A stretch of DNA of 32,078 nucleotides from Candidatus Hydrogenedens sp. (lineage in GTDB: Bacteria; Hydrogenedentota; Hydrogenedentia; Hydrogenedentales; Hydrogenedentaceae): NCBI GenBank assembly GCA_035378955.1, contig DAOSUS010000037.1, positions 1-32,078 of the forward strand, in the 5' to 3' direction. A program made the position numbers and the translations under genes. Below, one piece after another: positions 16,203 to 24,651 of this stretch. Below the pieces are notes generated by a model, which worked only from the letters and a program-made list of their open reading frames with translations, was not told where the DNA came from and ran no database searches. Numbering within the stretch: the first letter of the stretch is position 1; every line of letters starts with the position of its first letter.

Positions 16203-17452
16203 AAATAAGAATTATGAAACTTAGAAAATTACTCATTTGTACAGAACCCAAAAATGAAATAGAAGCAGGACTTAAAAGAATGTACTTAAAGAGAGTACAA
16301 GAAATGTTCAAAAGAACTTTAAGCATGGAGTCAATCTTTAATATTTTTGATGAGGTTTTTCATGGCTTATCCCAAGCATCAGTTGTAAGTGAAAACTTAT
16401 ATAGTTTCTATGAATCCTTATTAACAATAACATCATACTACCAGCATAGTCAGGCAGGCAGAGGAAGTCTCGTTGCTAAACTGATAGAGGAATTAGGAAC
16501 ATCAGAAAAAATGGAGTTTGAGTTTGCTTTAACAAAACTGCCTCAATGGTTAGGACAAAATATTAAGTTAGAAGAGGCTGAACTGACAAAACAAAAATTT
16601 GACATTGTCAGCAAAAGCGAAGAAAATATTGTCTTTTGTGAGTTAAAAATGAAGGTCTACTCTGGCTGTACTGCCGGAAGAATTGAATTGATGGAAAAGT
16701 TTAATAAACTCACAAAGTTAATCATCGAAAATCAATCTTTTAGGGATTGTCTTAAGTGCGCAGGTATAACAAAAGTTTTCCTTATAGGTGGAATCTTATT
16801 CGATATTCAAGGAGAGCCTGCAACAACGCAAAAAGATGAAGAATGGGGAATCTGTTATAATGGTCTTCTTAGAGGTAAAAAAGACATAATCAAAACATTA
16901 AAAGATAAAAAGGTCCAATATAAAGTTGATGAAAAACAACTACCTGAAAAGGCTTTTCTTCTTGAGTTTAAGATTGACGGTATAAAAGTAGATATAATTA
17001 CTGTTTATGGGAATGAAGTTATCAAAAGCATTTTTATAGGAAAACAAAGGTATGATATTGAACATTTTAGAAAACAATTAGAAGAAATGTTATATGATGA
17101 TTTATGGTTGGGACAGATAATTACGATGAGTGAAAGAACGGTATTAGACCAAAATTTCAAAAAAAGTAAGAATTTGAATAACTATGTAACTTCAATCTTA
17201 AAAAATAATAAAATTTTACAGCAAGTCAAAAGATTCCAATCAAATAGGGAAGAAGAAACATTAAAAGAAGTCACAAAAGAAACAATTGAAATGATAAGAC
17301 AATACGATAAAAATTTATTAGATATAAGGCCAACCCCTGCGGAAATAATATTAAAGTCATCCGGAGAAAACTATAATATAAGAGATTATATATCTGATAT
17401 TATTCAATTTTTATCATGTGAAGAAGTCGTTGATATGTTACGAGGTAATTAG
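16199..17452 (+). CDS. PD-(D/E)XK restriction endonuclease, partner of N4 methyltransferase
   Basis: This 417-residue protein is probably the nuclease of the second restriction-modification system. A classic catalytic core is visible: KFDIV with D135, then a short hairpin, then VFCELK with E148-L-K150. An upstream segment, SQAGRGSLVAKLIEEL (84-99), precedes it. The C-terminal half is largely helical and charged, and I recognise no named specificity. It overlaps the methyltransferase by 4 bases (ATGA), and a second in-frame ATG at 16214 is also possible. The coupling order, modification gene first, would let the methylase appear before the nuclease. Codon use is AT-rich like its partner. A non-restriction nuclease role is possible but less likely in this context. 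Confidence 0.75.
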   Translation: MKIRIMKLRKLLICTEPKNEIEAGLKRMYLKRVQEMFKRTLSMESIFNIFDEVFHGLSQASVVSENLYSFYESLLTITSYYQHSQAGRGSLVAKLIEELGTSEKMEFEFALTKLPQWLGQNIKLEEAELTKQKFDIVSKSEENIVFCELKMKVYSGCTAGRIELMEKFNKLTKLIIENQSFRDCLKCAGITKVFLIGGILFDIQGEPATTQKDEEWGICYNGLLRGKKDIIKTLKDKKVQYKVDEKQLPEKAFLLEFKIDGIKVDIITVYGNEVIKSIFIGKQRYDIEHFRKQLEEMLYDDLWLGQIITMSERTVLDQNFKKSKNLNNYVTSILKNNKILQQVKRFQSNREEETLKEVTKETIEMIRQYDKNLLDIRPTPAEIILKSSGENYNIRDYISDIIQFLSCEEVVDMLRGN

Positions 17453-17808
17453 GTTATTTTATATTAAAAATTATCATGAGGGTTGAGGACAAAATAAAAG
17501 CGTATGAGTTGTTACGATGATTACAACGAAAACCTGACCCTCCTGTAACCCCGGATATTTATCGGTGTAGATTATACTCTGCTATGTGCCATGCTTAATT
17601 ACTTCCTCACTCTATGTGCTTATGCCTCGAACTCAAATGAATTCACCAACATAAACAGTCCTGTATAAATTAGGAGTGCCTTTTTCAGAACACTATCTTA
17701 TCTCGGAGATTATTCCTATATAAGGTATATATTATATCCAGATACATCTTTTTTATTCTGTTTACTCGTTTGCTTTCGTCGCAAATTTTATTATCCCCAT
17801 TTTATTTG
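17453..17808. other. Non-coding region between convergent genes
   Basis: No gene, RNA or clear terminator is recognised between the second restriction-modification pair and the convergent GH94-like gene. GAGGGT (17477-17482) and ACCCTC (near 17538) are complementary but about 55 bases apart. The right direct repeat follows immediately. The stretch may be imported flanking DNA of the cassette. Confidence 0.4.
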
Positions 17809-17832
17809 TAGGTTATATCGAATAATTGCTAT
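17809..17832. repeat. Right direct repeat flanking RM cassette
   Basis: This copy begins TAGGTTATATCG and ends GCTAT. It matches the copy at 14549-14572 at 21 of 24 positions in direct orientation, and lies 4 bases beyond the stop of the convergent GH94-like gene. Position and orientation suggest a duplication or recombination junction of the imported segment. Confidence 0.5.
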
Positions 17833-17835
17833 AAG

Positions 17836-20409
17836 TTAGATTGTTATAAGTAGAGAAAGGGGTTTGGCTTTTTCTATGTTTGTTGTAAGAGACAAAATAT
17901 TTTCTTTGTTGATATTGAATTGAGAGAAGGCTATCCCATTTAGATACACTTTGATTTGTGCTAAGGAAGAGCAAATAGTCTGGTTCAATTTTATACATAA
18001 GGACATATTTCCGTTACACACAGGGGAATATCGCAATTCAATTTTCTTTGGTTCGTAAGTGTAAGAGATGAGGGAGGTTTGCAGGCTAAATTTATCAAAG
18101 GGCACTTTGGGATTAATAAATAAAGAACCGCTTTGGGGACAGAGACCGAATATTTTCAATACTGCAAACAGGATACCTGCATGACAATTCATATTCATTA
18201 TAGGAAACTGGGTCATAGGTGTGAAGTTCAGGCAGAAAGTTTCGCCTGCTCGTGGATGTTCCGCAGAATTATAAGCGTCTGGTCCCGACCAAATCCCATA
18301 CCAAATGTTCGGATAAACCTCCGCATGAGCAAAGAGTGTATTTTTTAATAGGAAATCCCATGCTTCCTGAGGATTGCATTCTGACCATGCCCATAATAGC
18401 CATGCATTAATGGCATACCAAACACCGCCGTTTGTATCAGAACCGGGTTCTAAAAATTTACCTTTCATCGGTGGAACGAGACAGGTAGCACCGAAAGGTT
18501 GGGTATCTACACATTTCTCTTTTATGGTTTTAATTAATCCTTTTTTTCCCTTGTTATCTAATAAGTTTGTGAGAATGGCAAAAGGTTGAACATCTAAAAA
18601 TAAATTTTCATCTCCTAATTTTCTATCTCCTATGCCAATATACCCTCTGGGAAACCATTTCCCGTTCCATAAAGACTTAAGTATTTGCTGTTGTGTTTGT
18701 GCAAAACTATTTATCGTTTTCGACAAAGTCGGATTATGGGGTTCTATCCATCGTGCTATTTCTGGTAGGACCATTACAGCCATTGCAGAATTAAAAACGG
18801 ACTCGCCTCTTAACATGGTAATTGGAGGAAAGGGAGAAAAAGCAAGGAACACATCATTCCAATCGCCTGTGCCGCTACGAATTAATCCATGTTTTCCTGT
18901 GGATACTTTGTGTGTCAGATGATAGAATGCTTTTTCAATATGTGCCAGGAAAGTTGCTCCTTGAGAAGAACTTCTATCTCGGAAGGGAACTTCTTCTTGG
19001 AGTATTGCCGTATCAAAAGTCGCTCCCAGATATTCCGAAACAGCCCAGAGAAAGAATAAATCTAAATCCGAACTCCATGAATGCACACCTGCCCCTGTTG
19101 CCTTTCCATTTCCAACAAGAGCGTAAGGTAACTTTCCTGTTTTTTCATCCTGTAACTGGCAAAGGAAAAATAACATTTCTCGGGCAAGGTCAGGACGCAG
19201 GTAGATTAAGGGGGCAATAAAAAACGCCCAATCCCGAGGTGCACCGGACGCACCATGGATAAACCCGTATGCAGAACCTTGGTCGACAAAATAGCGGTTA
19301 AAATATTCCGAATATACACACCCGGCTTGGAGGTAATAAGAGTGCCATCGTAATTCTCTGTCAATAGGCATTTCCATTTCGGGTATATGAATAGAAATAT
19401 ATTTTTTATCTTTTGTAATAACTTTTGAAGCAGTATATTTTGATTTATACTCTTTTATTTTTTCAATAGAGCCGTAACCAACTATATATTTCATGCTAAT
19501 TTCTTCTTCCGCTTTTAGACTTTGCTCTTCTACAAAACTTAGAAGATTACAATACTTATCCGATGTTTTCCTTTTTTGAGAAAAGATATTTTCTTTATAA
19601 ACCGAATGGATAAACTTTTCAAAAAGATTTTTATTTGTAAATAAGTATTTGGGACTTTGATTATTTAAGGAAGATATAAAAAAAGTATCCACAGGCATAA
19701 CGGACCAGGAACTTTTACTTAATCGTTCCATTTTTTTGGTAAATTGGACAATGAGGGTATCGTTCTCTATCAAGCATTTGGCCGAATTTTGAACTTTTTT
19801 TCCTTTTCTCTTGCGAAGCATATTCCAGAATTTATTATATGGAGGTGTCATGATAAGCCCCGGATTGATTGGAAACCAATTAGGTTCCCATATTGGAATT
19901 ACAAGCAAGTTTTGAGTTTCTTTTGTAATATTTTGTATTTTTAATTCATGGATAAGTACAGAATCTTTACCATCGGGAGTGGAAAGGGTTTCCTCTACAC
20001 ATAGGCATGAATTTTTGATAATCTTGCGAATATATCCACAACCCCATATAATTTCGTAGTTCGTATTTGTATGGTTTTCTTCAAGGTATGTGCATAATCT
20101 TGTTTTATCCGAAAAAATCCAGTAATAGCCTCCCCCTTTCATATCATTTTCAGGGTCATAATAATTCAGGACTTGGGGACCCCTATCCCAAGCATATATT
20201 TGCACAAAGCCCTTTGCATGTGCTGTCGCTGTGATGTGGTCATTCCCTACCAGGTGCCATACATCCGTATCTAATTTGTCCTTGGTATTTAGATGATAGC
20301 AGGGTTTTCCCTGTTCATCCTTGTCCCAATAACCGAAATTCCCTGCTCCAACATTAGGGTAAACATCAAACGAATATTCAATGGTTTCCGAATTGGAAAA
20401 AGATTGCAT
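17836..20409 (-). CDS. GH94-like glycoside phosphorylase/hydrolase
   Basis: An 857-residue cytoplasmic protein (no signal peptide) of the GH94/GH36-type superfamily, which includes cellobiose and related disaccharide phosphorylases. The N-terminal beta-sandwich carries GAGNFGYWDKD (21-31) and AWDRGPQVLNYYDPEND (73-89). The alpha/alpha barrel contains VDQGSAYGFIHGASGAPRDW (375-394), HSWSSDLDLFFLWAVSEYLG (443-462) and SGTGDWNDVF (512-521). D519 in DWND is the expected catalytic acid; the usual following Gly is Val. The HNDNH-like phosphate-binding region is not clearly recognisable, so hydrolase or phosphorylase activity and substrate are open. The gene starts 8 bases after the trpA stop and lies last in the trp cluster, which is an unusual place for a carbohydrate enzyme. 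Confidence 0.75.
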   Translation of the reverse strand: MQSFSNSETIEYSFDVYPNVGAGNFGYWDKDEQGKPCYHLNTKDKLDTDVWHLVGNDHITATAHAKGFVQIYAWDRGPQVLNYYDPENDMKGGGYYWIFSDKTRLCTYLEENHTNTNYEIIWGCGYIRKIIKNSCLCVEETLSTPDGKDSVLIHELKIQNITKETQNLLVIPIWEPNWFPINPGLIMTPPYNKFWNMLRKRKGKKVQNSAKCLIENDTLIVQFTKKMERLSKSSWSVMPVDTFFISSLNNQSPKYLFTNKNLFEKFIHSVYKENIFSQKRKTSDKYCNLLSFVEEQSLKAEEEISMKYIVGYGSIEKIKEYKSKYTASKVITKDKKYISIHIPEMEMPIDRELRWHSYYLQAGCVYSEYFNRYFVDQGSAYGFIHGASGAPRDWAFFIAPLIYLRPDLAREMLFFLCQLQDEKTGKLPYALVGNGKATGAGVHSWSSDLDLFFLWAVSEYLGATFDTAILQEEVPFRDRSSSQGATFLAHIEKAFYHLTHKVSTGKHGLIRSGTGDWNDVFLAFSPFPPITMLRGESVFNSAMAVMVLPEIARWIEPHNPTLSKTINSFAQTQQQILKSLWNGKWFPRGYIGIGDRKLGDENLFLDVQPFAILTNLLDNKGKKGLIKTIKEKCVDTQPFGATCLVPPMKGKFLEPGSDTNGGVWYAINAWLLWAWSECNPQEAWDFLLKNTLFAHAEVYPNIWYGIWSGPDAYNSAEHPRAGETFCLNFTPMTQFPIMNMNCHAGILFAVLKIFGLCPQSGSLFINPKVPFDKFSLQTSLISYTYEPKKIELRYSPVCNGNMSLCIKLNQTICSSLAQIKVYLNGIAFSQFNINKENILSLTTNIEKAKPLSLLITI

Positions 20410-20417
20410 GAGGTTTC

Positions 20418-21230
20418 TTATTCAGGCTGTTTTTCTTTTTTTGTGGCATCTACTAATGATTTTACATATCTAACAAAACCGTCTTCCCATTGAGGATTTT
20501 TTGCATGCTCTTTCAAATATCGGACAAAAGCAGAACCCACAATTACGCCATCGGATACTGAAGCAACAAAAGAAGCATGTTCCGGCTTCGATATACCAAA
20601 TCCAACCATTACGGGCAAGTCGGTATATTTTTTTATTCGTTCCACAGAGGTAGAAAGGTCTGCCGCGATGGTATCTTTTTCTCCAGTAACGCCTAATCGC
20701 GATACATAATAAACGAAGTCAGAACATTTTTGAACAATGTGTTGTATTCGTTCTTCGGAACTATTCGGAGCTACTAAAAAAACCGTTGATAGATGATTTT
20801 TTTCTGCTTCTGTTTTATAGTTATCTGCTTCTTCTATGGGTAAATCCACGCAGAGTATTCCGTCTACATCGATTTGAGCCGACTTTTGTAAGAATGAAGA
20901 AATACCCTGCACAAGAATTGGATTAAAATAGGTAAAAAGGAGAATAGGGATATTGGTTTTTTTGCGTAAATTAGCGACCCATTCCAATACCTTTGCAGGA
21001 GTAGTTCCATTTAATAATGCGTGATAGGAAGCATCCTGAATAACAGGTCCATCTCCGACAGGGTCTGAAAAGGGAATCCCTACTTCTACAATATCTACAC
21101 CGGCTTTATCCAATGCAAGCATAATAGGTTCAAAGTAATCCGGTGAAGGATAACCCGCGGTAATATAAGCAACAAAGGCTTTTTCTTTGTTTTGCTTTAA
21201 TACTTTCAATCTTTCTTCAATTCTGTTCAT
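20418..21230 (-). CDS. trpA: Tryptophan synthase alpha subunit
   Basis: TrpA splits indole-3-glycerol phosphate into glyceraldehyde-3-phosphate and indole, which is channelled to TrpB. The 270-residue protein is full length. The catalytic acids are at the same positions as in the enteric enzyme: E49 in VDIVEVGIPF and D60 in SDPVGDGPVIQ. The phosphate-binding region is visible in GFGISKPEHA and GVIVGSAFV. A LLFTYFNPIL segment and YYVSRLGVTG are also typical. It lies 3 bases after trpB and is followed 8 bases later by the GH94-like gene, so it is inside a tight operon. Confidence 0.97.
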   Translation of the reverse strand: MNRIEERLKVLKQNKEKAFVAYITAGYPSPDYFEPIMLALDKAGVDIVEVGIPFSDPVGDGPVIQDASYHALLNGTTPAKVLEWVANLRKKTNIPILLFTYFNPILVQGISSFLQKSAQIDVDGILCVDLPIEEADNYKTEAEKNHLSTVFLVAPNSSEERIQHIVQKCSDFVYYVSRLGVTGEKDTIAADLSTSVERIKKYTDLPVMVGFGISKPEHASFVASVSDGVIVGSAFVRYLKEHAKNPQWEDGFVRYVKSLVDATKKEKQPE

Positions 21231-21233
21231 ATT

Positions 21234-22463
21234 TTAAGTATCCAGTTTGATAAATTTTGAAGCATGTTCAACATCTTTATCACCCCGACCGGAAAGGTTC
21301 ACAAGAATAATATGGTCTTGGGGCCTACGGGGAGCTTCTTTCAATACATACGCAATAGCATGGGAACTTTCCAATGCCGGAATTATCCCTTCTAATCGGG
21401 CACATAATTGGAATGCGTTTAGTGCCTCATCATCCATTGCATAGGTATACTTAACTCTACCGGAAGAATAAAGCCATGCATGTTCCGGTCCCACACTGGC
21501 ATAATCCAGACCCGCGGATATACTATGAGTAGTTCCAATTTGCCCAAATTCGTCCTGTAGGACATAACTTTGAGCACCATGTAACATTCCGAAACTTCCC
21601 CCTGCAAACCGTGCCGCATGCATTCCGGGAGCAATGGCTTTTCCCCCTGCTTCAACTCCAACCATTTCAATATCTTTATCATTTAGAAACTCATAAAACA
21701 ATCCAATAGAATTACTACCGCCACCCACACAGGCAACCAATAAGTTAGGTAATTTACCTGCGTGTTCAAGAATTTGTTGTCGGGCTTCTATTCCAATTAT
21801 CTTTTGAAACTCTCGACATATCCATGGAAATGGATGAGGTCCATGAACTGTTCCCAAAACATAATGGGTATTCTTTACATTTAACGACCAATCGCGTAGA
21901 GCCTCATTGATAGCATCTTTCAATGTTTTGCTACCCGCATCAACACCTACAACTTGTGCCCCTAATAGCCTCATACGAAATACATTTAATCGTTGTCGCT
22001 CCATATCCTCGGTGCCCATGTAAATACAACATTCCAGCCCTAATAGAGCCGCTGCCGAAGCCGTTGCTACACCGTGTTGCCCGGCTCCTGTTTCTGCGAT
22101 AACCCGGGTTTTCCCCATTCGCTTTGTTAATAAACATTGACCCAATGCATTATTAATTTTATGGGCGCCCGTGTGAGCCAAATCTTCCCGCTTAAAATAT
22201 ATCTGAGCCCCTCCTAAATATTCTGTTAATCGTTGGGCAAAATATAAAGGTGTAGGTCTACCGATATAGTCTCGGGCATAACTTTGAAAAGTCTTTTGAA
22301 ATTCTTTATCTTCGCGTGCGGAACGGAACACCTGCTCCAATTCCTCTAACGCAACAAATAATGTTTCGGGAACAAAACGCCCACCGAAATCTCCATATCT
22401 GCCTTTACCATCAGGATAAGGCGTTTTTTGCTCTGTAAATAAATTCTCTGACAAGGTTTTCAT
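21234..22463 (-). CDS. trpB: Tryptophan synthase beta subunit
   Basis: TrpB condenses indole with serine using pyridoxal phosphate. The PLP lysine is in HTGAHKINNALGQ (K102 from this start); GAGQHGVATASAAALLG and the glycine-rich phosphate loop CVGGGSNSIG are intact. The N terminus YPDGKGRYGDFGGRFVPETL is typical of the TrpB1 type that partners TrpA. An upstream in-frame ATG at 22502 would add 13 residues lying inside trpF. The ATG at 22463 is preferred because it gives the normal family length, and the gene still overlaps trpF by 53 bases. The protein is cytoplasmic, about 409 residues, with no visible damage. Confidence 0.96.
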   Translation of the reverse strand: MKTLSENLFTEQKTPYPDGKGRYGDFGGRFVPETLFVALEELEQVFRSAREDKEFQKTFQSYARDYIGRPTPLYFAQRLTEYLGGAQIYFKREDLAHTGAHKINNALGQCLLTKRMGKTRVIAETGAGQHGVATASAAALLGLECCIYMGTEDMERQRLNVFRMRLLGAQVVGVDAGSKTLKDAINEALRDWSLNVKNTHYVLGTVHGPHPFPWICREFQKIIGIEARQQILEHAGKLPNLLVACVGGGSNSIGLFYEFLNDKDIEMVGVEAGGKAIAPGMHAARFAGGSFGMLHGAQSYVLQDEFGQIGTTHSISAGLDYASVGPEHAWLYSSGRVKYTYAMDDEALNAFQLCARLEGIIPALESSHAIAYVLKEAPRRPQDHIILVNLSGRGDKDVEHASKFIKLDT

Positions 22464-23028
22464 CCTTTTTTCCGGGATATTCTTCCACCCCTGTGGATAC
22501 ATCTACTGCATAGGGGCGGACTTTATGAATGGCTTCAACAACATTATCTATATTTAATCCCCCTGCAAGAATAATAGGTTTCCCTGTGTCTACTGCTTCT
22601 CGTGCTTTCTCCCAATTACAAACCTTTCCTGTTCCTCCGTGGTCTTTCCCTATTTTCGCATCCAGCAAATAACCCCGAACTTTGTAAGACAGCATATTTT
22701 TTAGTGTGAAATTTTCATCTACAGCGAAAGATTTTATAATGGATTGCCCTAAGGGTATTTCTTCCGGTGTTTCTTCTCCACTCATCTGTATAAGGTCAAA
22801 GTAAGTTAAATATTGAACCCATTTTTCCATGGGCTCATTTACAATAACTCCTACTGTGGCCACAAAAGGAGGAATTACTTCCAATATTTCGATAGCTTCC
22901 TCAAAAGGCACATAGCGATTTCGAACCTTTGCTTCCGGAGCCATAACAATCCCGATGGCGTCTGCTCCTGCATCACACGCCATTAAGGCATCTTCCTTGT
23001 TCGTAATACCACAAATTTTAACCTTCAT
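22411..23028 (-). CDS. trpF: Phosphoribosylanthranilate isomerase
   Basis: TrpF performs the Amadori rearrangement of phosphoribosylanthranilate to the substrate of TrpC. The 205-residue protein starts MKVKICGIT, with general base C6, and carries the general acid region LLDAKIGKDHGGTG with D123. The C-terminal phosphate-binding parts are ILAGGLNIDNV and VDVSTGVEEYPGKKD. One family segment usually read as QLHGxE is QMSGEE here (81-86), with Ser in place of His. It overlaps the trpC end by 11 bases and the trpB start by 53 bases, so the three are co-translated. Confidence 0.95.
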   Translation of the reverse strand: MKVKICGITNKEDALMACDAGADAIGIVMAPEAKVRNRYVPFEEAIEILEVIPPFVATVGVIVNEPMEKWVQYLTYFDLIQMSGEETPEEIPLGQSIIKSFAVDENFTLKNMLSYKVRGYLLDAKIGKDHGGTGKVCNWEKAREAVDTGKPIILAGGLNIDNVVEAIHKVRPYAVDVSTGVEEYPGKKDENLVREFIYRAKNALS

Positions 23029-23806
23029 ACTTACCTTTTCCTAAAAGCCATGGGATAAAATCTTCAGGCTTGCGACTGTATAAAATAGATTCTCCAATTA
23101 GAAAAGATTGGATACCACATGTATAGAATTTCTGTATTGTTTGAGGATGACTTATCCCGCTTTCACTTACTACAATATAATCCTCAGGAATATCCCTTTT
23201 CAAACGCAGTGTCGTTTCAATATTGACTTCAAGTGTATCCAGGTCCCGATTATTAATACCAATAATTTTTGCACCTGCATCTATTGCTCGTTCTACTTCC
23301 TTTTCGTTATGCACCTCTACCAGAGGTTCCATTCCCAATTCCCGACCTAAACTTAGAAAATCTTTCAACTGCGTATCTGATAAAATTCAAACGATTAGTA
23401 GCAATGTATCCGCATGATGGACTCGCGTCTCATAAATTTGATATTCGTCAATAATAAACTCTTTGCGAAGGCAGGGAACCTGAACCGCCTTATGGGCTTC
23501 CTGTAAGTCCTGCAAACGGCCATGGAAATATTTTGTGTCGGTTAATACAGAAATTGCAGAAGCTCCAGCAGATTGATATTGGCAAGCCAATTCCGAAGGT
23601 TTTAAATCTTCCCATATAGGTCCTCGTGATGGAGAATGCCTTTTTATTTCTGCAATCAGGGTAGGATAGGGGCGATTTAAAGATGAAATAAAACAACGCG
23701 GTTTCTCGATATTTTTTATCTTCTCATAAAGAGAGCCTATCGGATTTTCTCTTTTTCTTTCTTTAACTTCGACCTTTTTATTTTGAACAATTTCATCTAA
23801 AATCAT
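23018..23806 (-). pseudogene. trpC: Indole-3-glycerol-phosphate synthase with in-frame TGA
   Basis: TrpC closes the indole ring in tryptophan synthesis. From the ATG at 23806 the reading frame runs through 139 codons to LLLIV, meets TGA at 23387-23389 (codon 140), and continues in the same frame with ILSDTQLKDFLSLGRELG to a normal C terminus. No base is gained or lost. All key residues are kept on both sides: E53 and K55 in LIAEIKRHSPSRG, K115 in LRKEFIIDEYQ, then LVEVH, IGINNRDLD and VVSESGIS. The family often has Ala or Arg at this position, and CGA to TGA is one change. Possible explanations are a recent nonsense mutation, an assembly or sequencing error, or readthrough. In-frame TGA is not seen inside other genes here, so a changed code is unlikely. 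A longer ATG at 23863 lacks family similarity. Confidence 0.9.
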
Positions 23807-23999
23807 ATTCTTCTGAACCTTATTCCCCAGTAAAAAACAATAGTATATTTCAAATCTTATCATAAATTCATATCGTTTTATACAAACAAAAAAATAGCAA
23901 TTATTCTTCGTAGTTTGCTCAAATGATTATGAAATTGGTAAACTTATTACGGAAGGATAAGAAAAATAATGAAATATTGTTTATTTGAAAGGGGCTTTT
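23807..23999. other. Divergent promoter region, trp cluster and sigma factor
   Basis: This gap must hold the start sites for both the trp cluster and the ECF sigma gene. I see no T-box, Trp-codon leader peptide or attenuator hairpin on the trp side. On the sigma side, GGAAGG (23951-23956) precedes a 12-codon reading frame (ATG at 23969, stop at 24005-24007) that overlaps the sigma-factor start. Confidence 0.35.
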
Positions 24000-24623
24000 T
24001 TGAATAGAAAGGGCAAAAAGACAGAAAAATATACTCCTGAATTTGAACAGGAAGTCGTGAAATATATTGACCTCGTGTTCAGTGTAGCTTTCCGTCTTAC
24101 CCGTAATCGGGAAGATGCCCAGGATTTAACACAAAGCACTATGGTCAAAGCGTTTCGTTTCCATGAGCAGTTTGAGAAAGGAACCAATATGAAGGCATGG
24201 CTCCTGACAATACTGCGTAATACTTTTATTAATGAGTATCGAAAAAAGTCCAAAGAACCCAACAAAGTGGAACTATTGGGAAATGAACCTGCAAAAAGTG
24301 CTTCACCCGATTCTAATGTTCCCGGTGTAATAGCACAACCCGATAGTTACGAACATCTTCTCGAACTTTTAGATGACCCTGTTAGAAAGGCATTGGATTC
24401 CTTACCCCAAGAATTTCGTATTGCGGTAATTATGTCGGACTTGCAGGACTATTCTTATAAAGAAATTGCCGATGTAATGAATTGCCCTATTGGGACGGTT
24501 ATGTCTCGTCTTTTCCGCGGTAGACGCTTGATGCGTGAATACTTAGAAAAGAGTAAAAATGAGGCGGATACATCTTCTCCTCCTCCGAAAACACGCTTGC
24601 GTAAGCAACGCACAAAAGTTTAG
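24000..24623 (+). CDS. ECF-family RNA polymerase sigma factor
   Basis: A 207-residue sigma-70 family member with only regions 2 and 4. Region 2 spans LVFSVAFRLTRNREDAQDLTQ, MVKAFRFHEQF and MKAWLLTILRNTFINEYRKK. Region 4 is ALDSLPQEFRIAVIMSDLQD followed by the helix-turn-helix YKEIADVMNCPIGTVMSRLFRGRRLMREYL. The linker is long (about 45 residues), and the tail is short, basic and proline-containing. TTG at 24000 is chosen because AAAGGGG lies 5 bases upstream; TTG at 23985 is the alternative. There is no anti-sigma gene next to it, which most ECF sigma factors have, so its control and regulon cannot be read here. It is convergent with the oxidoreductase gene. Confidence 0.9.
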   Translation: MNRKGKKTEKYTPEFEQEVVKYIDLVFSVAFRLTRNREDAQDLTQSTMVKAFRFHEQFEKGTNMKAWLLTILRNTFINEYRKKSKEPNKVELLGNEPAKSASPDSNVPGVIAQPDSYEHLLELLDDPVRKALDSLPQEFRIAVIMSDLQDYSYKEIADVMNCPIGTVMSRLFRGRRLMREYLEKSKNEADTSSPPPKTRLRKQRTKV

Positions 24624-24651
24624 CTTAACTGAAAATATTAAGAGTTAGTGA

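Noticed and set aside
17477..17543. GAGGGT/ACCCTC complementary strings
   Set aside because: The arms are only six bases and about 55 bases apart; not convincing as a terminator or RNA structure.
18822..19220. Plus-strand open frame of 132 codons
   Set aside because: It is antisense to the conserved barrel of the GH94-like gene and shows no family features of its own.
23366..23389. Frameshift in trpC
   Set aside because: The two halves are in the same frame: 18 bases separate the TGA from the TTG that appears to start the second half, so only a stop codon is involved.
23345..23389. Selenocysteine insertion at the trpC TGA
   Set aside because: No stable hairpin is seen immediately downstream of the TGA, and the family does not use Cys or Sec at this position.
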